DNA from: Diphasiastrum complanatum
Lineage: Eukaryota > Streptophyta > Lycopodiopsida > Lycopodiales > Lycopodiaceae
Reading direction: 5' to 3'
Length of the DNA stretch: 64,000 nt
Assembly (NCBI GenBank): GCA_029204225.1
Contig: CM055095.1
Coordinates: forward strand, 25,216,503-25,280,502
Shown here: in pieces, positions 11,660 through 22,951 of the stretch
How positions within the stretch are numbered: the first letter of the stretch is position 1
Layout: the number at the start of each line of letters is the position of its first letter
Position numbers and translations under genes: made by a program
Notes under the pieces: model-generated
The model's database searches: none
What the model saw: only the letters and a program-made list of their open reading frames with translations
Told to the model about the DNA's origin: nothing

Positions 11660-11910
11660 TGTTAGAAATCAATGATAAACTTCATTGTTACTGTTTACGA
11701 GGTACATTACTGTTGACAGTTGTGACCAGCTATCATTAGTCATAGGCTAGTCTATTAGTCTACTTGTAGGTTTTCTCTCTCTATTAGGGGTTCAGGGTTT
11801 TATTTGTACATTTTACATTCTGTATGAGTTAGTGTGATCGAGTGACAGTGCGCCTTCTTGTGGTGATTGCTTATGGTGAATGCTTGATGTTGCATATCTA
11901 ATTCTTGACA
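11660..11910 (+). repeat. 3' LTR of the copia element
   Basis: 251 bp, TGTTAGAAATC...ATTCTTGACA, matching the 5' LTR end to end apart from a short deletion and scattered substitutions. Confidence 0.92.
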
Positions 11911-12236
11911 AAGGTACTTGGCAACTCTTAGCTTCATAAAATTCGAAGGAAGATTGATTGTTTATTTCACACATTTCTTCTGAGAAGGATTCTAGTTGGG
12001 AGGCACTTTCCTCATCAAGGTCATCACCAAAAATCAACGGATGTGGAGAGAGAGGGGGTTTTATGGGAGTAGAGATATTAGAAGACAAAACACCATTCTC
12101 TTTTTTCAGACAAGCAAATATTTTTCGAATATGAGCATTACTAAATCTTTTCTCTTCCGCAATACTAACAACATAATTAGGGAGGTTGATGAAAATATTT
12201 TCAACTATATTCAAAGTGTCCTTTTTTTATAAAATC
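11911..12236 (-). pseudogene. Unrecognised reading frame, upstream part (interrupted by the copia element)
   Basis: The minus-strand frame entering near 12232 runs without a stop to the copia insertion point at 11911 (MNIVENIFINLPNYVV near its start, an acidic serine-rich stretch after that). With one copy of the target duplication removed it continues in the same frame into 6398. This supports a real protein-coding ancestor. The left neighbour at 12240 is another transposon fragment, so its own start is lost. No family recognised. Confidence 0.5.
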
Positions 12237-12239
12237 CAT

Positions 12240-13482
12240 GTAAATTTTATTCCAATCCCATTTGCATCCAATTTCTTTCATTTCTCATCAAGAATATGAG
12301 CATAAGCATCACAACCAAATACTCTCAAATGAGAAATATTAGGTTTCTTTCCAGTAACAGCTTCATGAGGTGTCTTACCTTCCACGGATTTTGTAGGACA
12401 CTGATTCAAGATGTGCGTAGCTGTGCTACAAGCTTCTGCCCAAAAGGTGTTTAACAGACCCTTGCTTTTGAGCATCACCCTGGCCATCTCAACAATAGAT
12501 CTGTTCTTTCGTTCTACAACTCCATTTTGCTGTGGTGAATAAGGTGTTGTAGTCTGCCTCTTGATCCCTTGATCTTTGCAGAAATCAATAAATTCTGTCG
12601 AAAAATACTCACCACCTCCATCAGATCTCAAAGTTTTGATGCAACATCTTATTTGCTTTTCAACTAATGCTTTGAATTCCCTGAACTTAGCAAAAGCATC
12701 TGATTTCTTGCTTATGAGATAAATCTAAATGCATCTGTTATAATCATCAATGAAGGTGATAAAGAAATAGTAGCAACTAAGAGATCTAGTCTGCATAGGT
12801 CCACATAGATCATTGTGGATAAGATCCAGGATGCCACTGGCTCTCCTTGCTCCACTTTTGGGAAACCTCTCTCTGTGTTGTTTTCCCAAAATGCAACCTT
12901 CACAAATTTTTCCTTCAAAAGAAATATTAGGCAATCCTATAACTAATACCTCTTTTGAGAATCTGTAAACTTTGAGCACTAATATGCCAAAGATCACTTC
13001 GACTATCAACTGTGCTTACCATAGCTTGAGCAAAAGATCTCGCATTCAATTTGTAGAGTCGATTCTCGTTGACTCTAGCTCCTGTAGCAATCACTTTGTA
13101 GTGATTCTTGATGTCTTTGACAAGACATTTGTCGTTGTCAAACTCAACCTTGAGTTGTTGATCAGCCATCGTCCCAACAGATAATAGATTGTTAGCTAAG
13201 CCAGGTACATATTGCACATTGCTTATCCGCTTTATCTTCCCGCTGGCTAACTTCACTGGTACCACTCCAACTCTTTTAACAGATAGCAACTTGACTTCAT
13301 CACCATTGTGAGTTTCCTTGAGTTCTGAAAACCACTCTTTCCTTGAAGTCATGTGCTTGGATGCACCATTATCAATGTATCAGGTATCCTTGGCCTCATC
13401 ACTTGTCATTAATGTTGTAATGAACAAGTTTGACCTCTTACTTGTATCATCTTCATATTGATCATCATCGTTGATCAGCATA
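12240..13482 (-). pseudogene. Internal fragment of the same copia family, inverted
   Basis: The minus strand carries protease-adjacent and integrase sequence nearly identical to the plus-strand copia at about 8600-9790: 13352-12927 (VQYVPGLANNLLSVGTMADQ), 13009-12725 (the KICEGCILGKQH zinc region) and 12631-12278 (SPQQNGVVERKNRS). It preserves integrase segments that are deleted or shifted in the plus-strand copy (for example TPHEAVTGKKPNISHLRVFG). No LTRs are attached; it abuts an unknown ORF on one side and a gypsy fragment on the other. Frame breaks near 12640, 12725 and 13380. Confidence 0.9.
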
Positions 13483-13489
13483 ATTGTCT

Positions 13490-15660
13490 TCATCTAAATC
13501 TGTGTATAGCGAAAAAATCTTCTAGTAAATACTTCATTGTTTGATTAACAAAGTGTGTACCCCGGTCACTGACAATCTCGATCGGACATCCAAATCTGAT
13601 TATAATATTTTCATATAGAAATTTGGCCGTAGATTTTGCATCAGCAACTATGACAGCTTTGGCTTCAACCCACTTGGTCATATAATCAGTAATGTATTAG
13701 GCCTGAGATCCTTGCGCGGTAGGGTGAATAGGTCCAGTATAATCCAGTCACCATTTTTCAAACGGTGTTTGCGATAAAACCGGATGCAAGGGTTCATAAT
13801 TCTGTCTAGTAGGTTGTCGTGCTTGCTGGCAAACATCACATGTTTGAATAAAAAATTTTGTGTCCTTATGAAGCGTAGGCCACCAACAACCTGATTGTAA
13901 AAGTTTGCGAACAGTAATATTTGTAGAGAAGTGTCCTCCACCTATGCCATCATGTAAAAACATGATGAAATCTGGTACTTCATGCGGTAAAACACACCTT
14001 CATAAAATATTATCTGATCCACGACGATACAATTGTCCTGTAATTAATTGATAAGGTTGAGCCTTATGAATCAATTGTCTCTTCTGTACTTTTGTCAAGG
14101 AGTCATTCGGTTGTCCTAGCATCAGGTACTCAGCAATATTTGCTGCCCACTCAGGTACTGCTTCAACATAGAACAATGCAGCATCTGGCAGTTCATCATC
14201 CACTTCAATATTAACTAGGGTGGATGCAATTCGAGAAACGTGATCAGCTAGATAATGTTGTTTCCCCTTTTGAACCACAATTCGAAAGTCAAATTCAGTC
14301 AATAACAATAACCATCTTGCAATAGTCCAGTATTGCACGTCTTATTTACCAAGTAAAGTAACGATTGATGATCCATATAAAATGCAAAGTGCGTCTCCAT
14401 AAGGTAGTGACGAAATTTCCAAATAGAAAAAATCATGGCTAATGCCTCACGTTCAGTTGTTGAATAATTTTTTTTTGGATCTGTAAGCTGTCTGCTTGCA
14501 AATCGTATAGGATAATCCTTCTTATAGTCACATGGTTGCATCAGAACTGATCCAATGGCGTATTTTGAGGCATCCGTATGAACATGAAATTCTATCGTCC
14601 AATCTGGAGAACGCAGTATTGGTGCTGAAGTTAATGCTTTTTTTAACTTTTCAAAGGCTTCTAACGCCTCTACTGTCCAAATAAGAACAATAGTCAGTTT
14701 GTATATAGGTCATGCTAAATCCGCAAAGAAAATAATAAAAATTTGATAGTAGTTCGCATGACCCATAAACTGAAGAACTCCACGAATTGTTGTTGGCGGT
14801 GGCAATTCCACAATAACCTTGATCTTAGAATAATCTGTGGCAATGCCATGTCTTGATATCACATGTCCCAACACAACTCAGTGGGAAACCCATATCTAAC
14901 ATTTTTTCGGATTTAGAGAAATGTGATATTTGCGACATCTTCCAAATACTTTCTCCAATCGATCCAGGTGGGCTGTATCTGTACTATGGACTCCCATGTC
15001 ATCCAAGTAAATTTCAAGGAATTTCTGAAGATAATCTTGAAAAGCAAATTGCATTACTCTTTGGAATGAACTTGGTGCATTACAGAGTCCAAACGACATT
15101 ACTTTGTAAGCATAGGTGCCCCATTTTGTTGCGATCGGCAGGTGCTATCTTAACCTGGTGGTAACCACTAAGTCCATCCAAGAAACTATAAGCTTTCGCT
15201 CCAGCAAGGGGATCCAAAATGCTTTTAGTAAAAGGTAACAGAAAGTGATCCTTCCGCGTCACTTTGTACAACGCTTTGAGATTCACACAAATTCGCAATT
15301 TCCCATTTTTCTTAGGAACAATGACAATCGATGAAATCCATTCGGTATGCTCGATCTCATAAATGAAATCGGCATCAAGCAATCTCTGCAGTTCTTCCTT
15401 TATCAAATCCGCAACATTAGGATTACAGCGATAGAACTTTGTAACCTTTGGAACTGCATCAGGTACTAAAGGTATGGTATGTTCAATCACTGATGTCGGA
15501 ATGCCCTTCAGATCTTGATAAGTCCATGCAAAGCAATCCTAATACTTAATAAGTAGCATGCGTAGTGCTTGATACTGTTCAGGATTAAGTTGTGATCCAA
15601 CTTGTACAATCTTTTTCGGTTCTCCTGGTTCAGCAAGATTCATTGGCTGCGTCCTAGCTG
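13490..15660 (-). pseudogene. Ty3/gypsy pol fragment (non-chromovirus, Tat/Athila-like)
   Basis: Read right to left: the pre-RT segment FAWTYQDLKGIP (about 15530), RT (15490-15080: SSIVIVPKKNGKLRICVNLK, SFLDGLSGYHQVKI; then 15099-14896: SFGLCNAPSSFQRVM, with YLDDM for the YVDD site), RNase H (14541-14299: DHQSLLYLVNK), the integrase HHCC zinc finger (13963-13748: HFSTN...CDVCQQ) and the start of the integrase core (13681-13490: GCPIEIVSDRGTHFVN). It stops inside integrase where the copia fragment begins. RT is split by a frameshift near 15085 and by another break around 14600-14890. The RT type (IKEELQRLLDADFIYEIEHTEW) is that of Tat/Athila rather than chromoviruses. Confidence 0.88.
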
Positions 15661-16194
15661 GGCCATCGTAAACCTCAATCCAGAACCAATCTGCTTTATT
15701 GAAATGAGGAAATGAACATGAGGAGCAACTCGAGTTGGTCCCTTCTTATAGTAGAGAGGAGGACCCTAGCCTCTGAATCCTATTGGTCCATTCTTGCCTC
15801 TCTTTTTATTCAAATTTAAAAAAGTGTGGGAACCATCAAAATTGGAGGGAAACCCAACTTTATTCACTAACTTGACATTTAGGCCCTGCAACATTAAAAG
15901 TCCCGCAAAAAGGCCTAAAGTCCTTTTATTGACTTTCTAATTAATCAAATAACTATGTGATCATCGGATTGGACTTACACACGCAGGGTGCCAAATCCCT
16001 CTCACTTATTAATTAGGGTTAGGGTTGTCTTGGGATCCGCAAACCCTCCAACACACTACAAGATGAACTTCCTAATCTGAAAGAGATAATCTTTGATTAA
16101 TAACATTTAATTGTGTTTTTTTTTTTCATAATCAAATTTCTAATAACTAATCTTTGATTAATAACATTTAACTGTGTTTATGTTTTTTTCAGTT

Positions 16195-16352
16195 TAAATG
16201 CCCGAAGGTCTCCCCAATGGAGATAATGCACTTCAGACAGGAGACCATAAAGCTTGTGATCGAAAATTCATATCCAGTTGCAGTGGCAGAGTGTTCTCCA
16301 CCCAAGCTACTTCCAACTGGAGAAATGGATTTAGAGATCATAGATAGTTGAT
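16195..16352 (+). pseudogene. Short coding-like segment, copy 1 of a duplicated sequence
   Basis: A pyrimidine-rich stretch ending in TTTTTTTCAG (16183-16191) precedes an open stretch with SPMEIMHFRQETIKLVIENS and LPTGEMDLEIIDS before a stop near 16350, so it looks like a last exon. A diverged copy occurs at 16800-16945. Product not recognised. Confidence 0.4.
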
Positions 16353-16525
16353 CTGATAAAAAGTTCGTCTCACTTGATGTGGATGAAACACATGTACAGA
16401 GATTTTTTATAGAAATATATTTATAGTTTTCTATGGTTGTTCTTATTTGTTTGTTTTCCTCTTATTAATTCAAGTTATGATTCATTCATCTTCAGTTTCT
16501 ATGGTTTTCCGACATGTTTGTTTTT

Positions 16526-16725
16526 CATAGCCTTGTCTGCCTTGTCTTTACCATGGTTTTTTTTGGATAAGTTCAGAAAGATGATCTGATCAAACCTTTG
16601 CCACAACCAATCCAAACATGCGACATAAGTTCACTTAGATTTGTTGCAGCAAAGCTTTGATCAGATCATCTTCTAAACATATCCAAATATGCCAAGACAA
16701 GGACAATACAGACCAAGGCAATGAA
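16526..16725. repeat. ~200-bp imperfect fold-back hairpin (MITE-like or miRNA-precursor-like)
   Basis: Arms of about 90 bases pair around a loop near 16615-16633. The best part is AAGATGATCTGATCAAACCT (from 16577) against its complement ending at 16671 (GATCAGATCATCTT), 23 of 24 positions. Pairing continues outward through TTTGGATA and CCTTGTCT blocks and inward through TTTGC..CAACAA. No clear target duplication is seen. Confidence 0.7.
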
Positions 16726-16799
16726 GACCAAAAATATAACCGATATATACGAGACTCCAACAAGGGCAAGCGTCGATTCAATATCTGATTGTAGTGGTC

Positions 16800-16945
16800 A
16801 CTGGAGTTCAAGTGACTGAAGATCTCCCCAATGGAAATAATGCATTTCTTGTTGGAGACAATGAATCTTATTATCGAAAACTCATATTATCCTGTTGCAA
16901 TTACATTGTGTTTTGCACCATGGAAATGGAGATCATAGAAATGAA
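16800..16945 (+). pseudogene. Copy 2 of the duplicated coding-like segment
   Basis: GAAGATCTCCCCAATGGAAATAATGCATTT... matches 16205-16350 at the DNA level (SPMEIMHF, ET, IENSY, PVA retained) but carries a stop near its start and another after CFAPWKWRS. Copies 1 and 2 flank the hairpin at 16526-16725. Confidence 0.4.
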
Positions 16946-17229
16946 AGAGCCTCATAGAAAAAGTGGTTCATATATTTTCAAAAATGATGTATACAAAAAA
17001 TTGTATTACATAATACAAAATTCCATAGTTCATAATCTATGGATCTTCAATTTCAATGGATGTTCCAATATCTTTTGCATTTTATATGCTCTTCCTGCCT
17101 TACTCTTACCTACACAAGAGAAATTGTTTTAATTAATATATTTTTTGAAACTGATTCACTTAGAAATAGAAAAAAAGAAATATTTTTATATGGCATAACG
17201 TACCTTTACACCATTCAATCGAAATTGAT

Positions 17230-18335
17230 AGTACTAAGGTAGATCGAATTGCAACATGTCAAGTTCTGATCGAATGTGATTGAGACACCAATCTTCCTCG
17301 ACCTCAACCATTGCAAGAATGTTGTCATTTCTTTTCACTGTTATCTGAAGTTGCTCTTGAGGGTTTATACCAAAATCTTGATCAAGTGGCTTCCAAACAT
17401 TTTTGCATTTAATCCATCTTCTATAATACAGCAGCAAAGTGAGCATTTGTTTTTCGATGTGATATCTAAATGTCATTGATGAGTAACATACGCTGCACTC
17501 AACTTGCTGGTTTTGTTTTTTTATCCCAACCATCATCCAATAACTCGGCGATTATATCAACACTCAAGTCCTTACAAATAAACATTGTTTTCGTTTTTCA
17601 AACATTGCATTTGAAAAAAAAAATCAACAAAAATAGTAAAAGGTGGATACCAACTTAATCTATTATTCTTTGATTCAGTGCTACATTTTAATATACTCTG
17701 AATATCAATATATAGCCTAGATCAAAAACTTTCTGAAATTGCTGCATCAGAAGAAATCCATTCCTCACTCAAAAAATCTGGTAGAGGATATGGCTCTAAT
17801 TTACCAACTAAACCATTTTTATCAGGAAAATAGGTGTGATCATAAAATAAAACTCCCGACTCTAAAAGTGATTTTGGAGAACGACCTTTATATCGTAAAA
17901 TACCGATATCCGAATGTATGACATCGACAAGACTGCAAAACCAACAAAAACATCACAAGAAAAAAATAATTTAAAGAAAATGCTAACTCTAAAGAAATTA
18001 AATCTAAAAACCTACAATTGCATTTTCTTCTATCATTTGGATTCAAATCATGAATGTTGAGCTCATTGTGAAGATAAGCATGCTGAACTAAAACTTCCGT
18101 GATAGATTGACTGGTAGGTGATACTTTAAAATCCATTATTCTGTCTTTCCAAGAGCTTCTATATATGTTATCCGATCTTTTTCTTTTTTGGAATGAGCCT
18201 TTTGTAGAGGGATGCATCAAGATCCATTGATATTTTCAATATATTCTTGGTATCCATTGATCTTCTACATTTTCTTCATTGCAAATATTGATTGCATTAA
18301 TGGTTCCTCTTGGTCTCCGATTATGTGTAGCCATT
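17230..18335 (-). pseudogene. Decayed copy A of an unrecognised gene (related to 39660-40260)
   Basis: The minus strand starts with MATHNRRPRGTINAIN at 18334, hits a stop after about 32 codons, then continues with MHPSTKGSFQKRKRSDN (18220) to about 18010. A second block (about 17925-17780) reads SDIGILRYKGRSPKSLLESG, and a third (17640-17490) reads FVDFFFKCNV then [25 protein letters not shown] fourth (17470-17240) has HIEKQMLTL...YYRRW. The blocks are separated by AT-rich gaps with stops, consistent with exons of a decayed gene. The same blocks recur at 39.7-40.3 kb. I do not recognise the family; the layout suggests a host gene or a transposon-captured gene. Confidence 0.5.
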
Positions 18336-18339
18336 AGTC

Positions 18340-21300
18340 GAAAATTGTGTACGCAAGCTGAGAACGGAGAGAATGTAGAGATTGAGAGGTAAAATTAAGA
18401 ATGACAATCCAAAATAAGAGATAGAATGAAGAAAATGAGAGGTATACCTATGAATGACAAGAAGTTCCTAAACTACAAGGATTAGTTAACTACAGTTTAC
18501 GACTATTGACGTCAAATCAACTTCGAGTGTACAATGACGGGCAACATAAGAGTATTCGGGCAGTAACTGTGGTCCAATCACAATTGTTTGTTCTGCCCCG
18601 CGGGATATTTGAAAATCATGAAAATTTGGCCGGGAAAGTTAAATACATTTTTTGTCCGTCAACCATTGTTACAGTTCATCACAGATGGACACCATTCATT
18701 GGGACACATAAGCGTTGAAAGCGTGCGAAGTCAAAAGCAGCATCTTGACAAAGGGCCCATTTTGAGTTCTAATATCCCCTAATGTTTTGTGTGTAGAATG
18801 TTGTTTTTCTTATGTGTATGAATCCACACATGTGAGTATCGATATTGTATGGCTTTTATACGGATAGGGACAATAGCATATGATATCTAAGTGTTTATGA
18901 CAAGTTCTTGATACATTTGACCCATGAAAGTTGATCAAGCAGAGAATGTTTTTTACCCTTGTGTACCATGATGTTAATACACACTCTTGTAATAGCAAGA
19001 ACTGCTAAACTATTGAAGGATTATATAACAAACCCCAAATAGACTGCCAATTTCAAGAAATACCAACGGAAGTCGGTCTATACCACAATTACAGCTCAAG
19101 CTCCATTGGGTATGGAGTCGAAAAAAAGGCGTTCATGACCACCGACACTTTCAATGGCAATTGGCAAGGCAGATTTCTAACGGTCTACCGACAATTTTCA
19201 AATAGCCTACGGAACTCTGAAATGGACAAGAGATCACGCGTGTAAGCTCGGGCTTTTGAGATACCAATGAGACGTTCAAGCCTGACTCGTGTATGAGCTA
19301 GAAATCACTTAACGAGTGAGGTAAAATAGAGTTAGATTTTGGACAACCGCCTAATCTTCATCTGAACCATTTGCATAGGCTTTAGAGATACATCTTACTG
19401 ATGGTGATATGGTCTGCAATTAGACCATGAGGATAGTCTAAAGTTTCACAAGTTCAGAGTCACGAAGATCTCCAAAGTCATAATCTGGAGTCTCTCTCAA
19501 ACACCGTAGGACCAAACTTTAATAAGTGGCAAGCCGGGCAACCATGGGCAAAAGCAAGAAAAGGGTCAAGGGGACATTGCCTCATGTAGAAGGCATGTGA
19601 CTTAAACAAAGTTCAAACACCACTCATCTCCTCACAAATAGCCCTAATGACATACACTCAATGGCTTCATTCATTGGGCTTGAAGTCAATCAATAGCCAG
19701 GGTCTTTGACAATGATTTAGAAGAGCTCAACTCTATGCTTCATTTGCTCAGAGTTCAGCAAGAACTTGATGGCTGACAGCTAACAAAGTTCACTAGAGAG
19801 GTGGATTGTAACTATTCTTATTGGAGGCACATAGGCTCAAAACTTTGCATATCATGTTAACAAGGAAACGTTGATTAGCTACAACACTCACATTCAAGGC
19901 TACATAGGCTACATAGCTTGATGGGTGCTTAGACAGCAAATAAAGTTTTCACAATAAGGAGGAGCACTGGATAACTTCAACATTTGGTGAAGCTTGCAAG
20001 AGAGCAGTGGATAACTTCAACATCAAGTGGCCCTCACTCAAAAGCCTCCCCCTCGAATTCTTCCAACGAGTTTAGAGATACTTTCAGGCGACTTTTGGGG
20101 TTTGGAAGTGCGACTGGTAGATCTGTAACCAACCCGCAATCTGAAGGCAGATAATGGGCAGGGCTTGATCGTAGGCAAGCAAGAAAATGGCAAAACCCAC
20201 AGAGCAGCTGCAGGTAGGGATGAAACCCACTAGTAGGTTTCTTTTCACGCAAGCAGGGCTGTCGATGAGGGCACGCACAGGGCAGAGAAGTAGGGTGAGC
20301 AGATCCGTGGCCAGGTAGAAGGCGTGGCCAATGGACAGGCAGCCAGAAGTATGAGGAGCGACCTCACAAATGGGTAATGGCCGCAAGAAGGCTACCAATC
20401 AGGTCAGAGAAGGAGGTCGGCTGTGAGATGTTCAAACCCGCAGGTTGCAAATGGGTCAGGCAAGAACTGTGTAGATTGGACACAGTTGGCCGCTGATGAG
20501 GAGAGCGGGGCAGGGAAGAGGTCGCGAGACAGGAGCAGGGCGCAGACAGGTTTAGGAAGAGAGCCGTTGGAGAGAAGAGGGAGCGCAGGTCAGCGAGGTA
20601 TAGGAATGGCCGTAAGAAGGCTAGCAATCAGGGATACAGGTAAGGCATATGTTCTCCTGTGGATTTTGTGTAAGCACGAAGCATGATAATCCACCAAAAT
20701 CCAGAATCAACTGGAGCGACTCTTCCAATAGCATTCAACTTCATACCAGGGACGACAACATGCTTACGTCCTCAGATTCAGACTTGGTCGCTGCCTTTCC
20801 AACGTAGATCAGTTGCAACAGAGGTTCACGCTTTGCAATATCAGGGACTACTAAAACCTGTCTCCAACACCTACTCCGAACAGAGAAAAGGCTTCAATGC
20901 ATACATGCAGGACGTGACAGTAGCACCAGACTATGCACATAAGACTCAATAGAAGATCGGATCACAACACTCCTCCATAATAGCACCAATGATGCCTATG
21001 ATCATTTCAGACAACAAGTTTTAAAGGGCAACGCGCTACATCGAAATTCTAGTGACTAAGGTGTGTGGCAGCAGCGCATTCAGATTTGCCTTCAAACTTT
21101 CAATAAAAGGCTGCGATAGGGGGAAGACCCTTCTCGACACCATCGTGCTCTCCCGGTGACTACTTTGTCGCAAGACAATATTTTCTAGGCTAGAAATATT
21201 TGTTAATCATCACATATAAAGAACATCAATCAAACATCTGCCATTCTGTCTACAAAACTTAGGCAAAAGAGACTATGTGCAAGCATTCATCTGCAGAGCA

Positions 21301-21718
21301 TAACGAAACCAAGAACCATAAGTGCTTAGCAAGCAGAGAACATCAAAGTGCCCATAGTTTCATAGGCCTGCAATAACAAGATTAGATGACCTCCAAATCC
21401 TCACAACCTGCAACAAAGTGTTAGAGACAACAAGGGCATAAACTCACAATCCACAAACAATAATCTAGAGAATAAACACAATACTATAAATCAACCAACA
21501 GATTAATAGCAATGAATTAAAAGGAGTTTGCAGCAAAGATCCAACAAAGAAGTTAGAGTGGAAGGCACCAAGCAGATCAGCCTCTTCTCCTTTCCTCCTC
21601 CTTGTCTCTGTGGGATTGAGCACAAATTGGAAGTGGAAGAGATGGGATGCAACAAATTAACAGGGTCTGAAGTGGGAGGCACCAAGCACAATGCTTCTAC
21701 TCCTTCCCTCCTTCTCCA

Positions 21719-21722
<4 letters not shown>
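18340..21722. other. No gene recognised
   Basis: Open frames here are short and lack family signatures. Minor repetition: TGGATAACTTCAACAT occurs twice near 19967-20022, GGCCG(C/T)AAGAAGGCTA(C/G)CAATCAGG twice (about 20380 and 20608), and GGAGGCACCAAGCA-type sequence twice (about 21566 and 21687). The GC content rises at 20.0-20.7 kb. It may be LTR or untranslated sequence of an old gypsy element, but I cannot support that. Confidence 0.4.

Positions 21723-21789
<67 letters not shown>
21723..21789. repeat. CT microsatellite, left flank of the gypsy element
   Basis: About 33 uninterrupted CT units end exactly at the LTR boundary 21790. The array resumes at 28058 on the other side of the element. 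Confidence 0.97.
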
Positions 21790-21793
<4 letters not shown>

Positions 21794-22704
21794 GCGCCGA
21801 CGCCTCAAAGGGCGCTGGGACTTGAGTGGTTTCCCCAACACGTGCTTAAGTCTAACATTCATCCATCATGCACTTACGTAAAAGCCAACTCAGAAACGTA
21901 ACAAGCTTAACCATTCAAACTTAAGAAAACTGGAATCCGAACCAACCCGAAAGCCAACTCAGAATCCGTCTCCAAAAGGTAACCAAAGGCAAAGACAAGC
22001 CACACATGAAACCCAAGGCATAGTGGTCGCCAAACTGACCAATTGGCATAGCGGCAAGCCCCATGTCGATGACAGGGACCCTTAGGCGCCAGTGACGCAA
22101 AAAGGTTGTAGTAAGGGTCCTTCCACTTGGACCAGTCTCGGAGGCGAAACCGAAATGGTAATCATCCCCAAGGATCAACTTTATTAGATTTGGAAGAGGT
22201 TACATTCATACATAGACTGACTGGTCTCGGGGCCACCAACACGTGCTGGGCATTGTGTCTGGCTCGTGCTGGTAGAGGGAGCTGAGACCTGGCGACTGGA
22301 TTCTTGGCGCTGGTTGAGTTGTCCAAGTTTCTGTCTGCCGGACTCCCCCTATAGTTCTGTTGTGATTCGGCGCACCCCCTCTGTCCCGAAATATAGTGCT
22401 TTCTGGTAAAGCACGCTTTTTAGGACTTAGTTTTTATTTTGCTGATTAAGCCTGGCAAGCCTGGCAGAATCAGTCTAGCTCCCGGACATGGGTCCCGGGA
22501 GCCGTCCCGGCGGCAGAATCAACTTGCTTCCTGACTAGGCCATGACTCGAGCTCCAGAGCTAGCTCATGACTTGTGGCTACTTGACTGGCTCACCACAGG
22601 TCGGAGGCTCAGTCCTTGACATTCTAACTTGCTCTGGGACCTTAGGGAGTGTCACCCCTTAGAGTCTTACAGGGCACGCTGGGTGCACCCGAGTCAGCTT
22701 TACA
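21790..22704 (-). repeat. 3' LTR of the chromovirus element
   Basis: 915 bp, ends TGTTGCGCC and GCTTTACA as read on the plus strand, same length as the copy at 27142-28056. Confidence 0.95.
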
Positions 22705-22717
22705 ACATCCTCCCCTC
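22705..22717 (-). other. Polypurine tract of the chromovirus element
   Basis: The minus strand reads GAGGGGAGGATGT immediately before the 3' LTR. Confidence 0.8.
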
Positions 22718-22951
22718 GTTTGAAAAAGCTGATGTCCTCATCAGGGCCAAACTAGACCTAGGACGCATGGCACGGGCTTAATTCACCGGCCTTAACAACT
22801 TTTGAATTAAAAAAATACATTGGCAGTAGCACAGGAAAAGTGTAGATAAAGTTCACTTACGTAAAACTTGTGTAAAGCTGCAAGTGATTTATTGACAAAC
22901 TTAAGAAAGATACCTGAAAGTTCCTTGAACTTCAGAATTGGCCATGAGTGT

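Larger units (their letters stand above)
6399..11910 (+). mobile_element. Nearly full-length Ty1/copia retrotransposon (degenerate)
   Basis: 5,512 bp, plus orientation. The 5' LTR is 6399-6661, the tRNA-Met primer site 6662-6676, the gag-pol remnant about 7603-11550, the polypurine tract 11651-11659 and the 3' LTR 11660-11910. The flanks are AAGGC (6394-6398) and AAGGT (11911-11915), a 5-bp target duplication with one mismatch. Domain order gag, protease, integrase, RT, RNase H is copia. Many frameshifts and stops show it is dead. It landed in an older reading frame that can be followed on both sides (12214-11911 and 6398-5270, minus strand). Confidence 0.92.

Noticed and set aside
16012-16030. 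TTAGGGTTAGGG as an interstitial telomere repeat
   Set aside because: Only two partial units; too short and common by chance in AT-rich DNA.
20034-20690. GC-richer open frames as a host gene
   Set aside because: Overlapping frames on both strands, all short, with no domain or splice pattern.
21503-21881. Arg/Glu or Ser/Leu dipeptide ORFs over CT arrays (also 28011-28480, 47212-47520, 57893-58421)
   Set aside because: Pure consequence of reading CT/GA microsatellites in any frame; no flanking coding signal.
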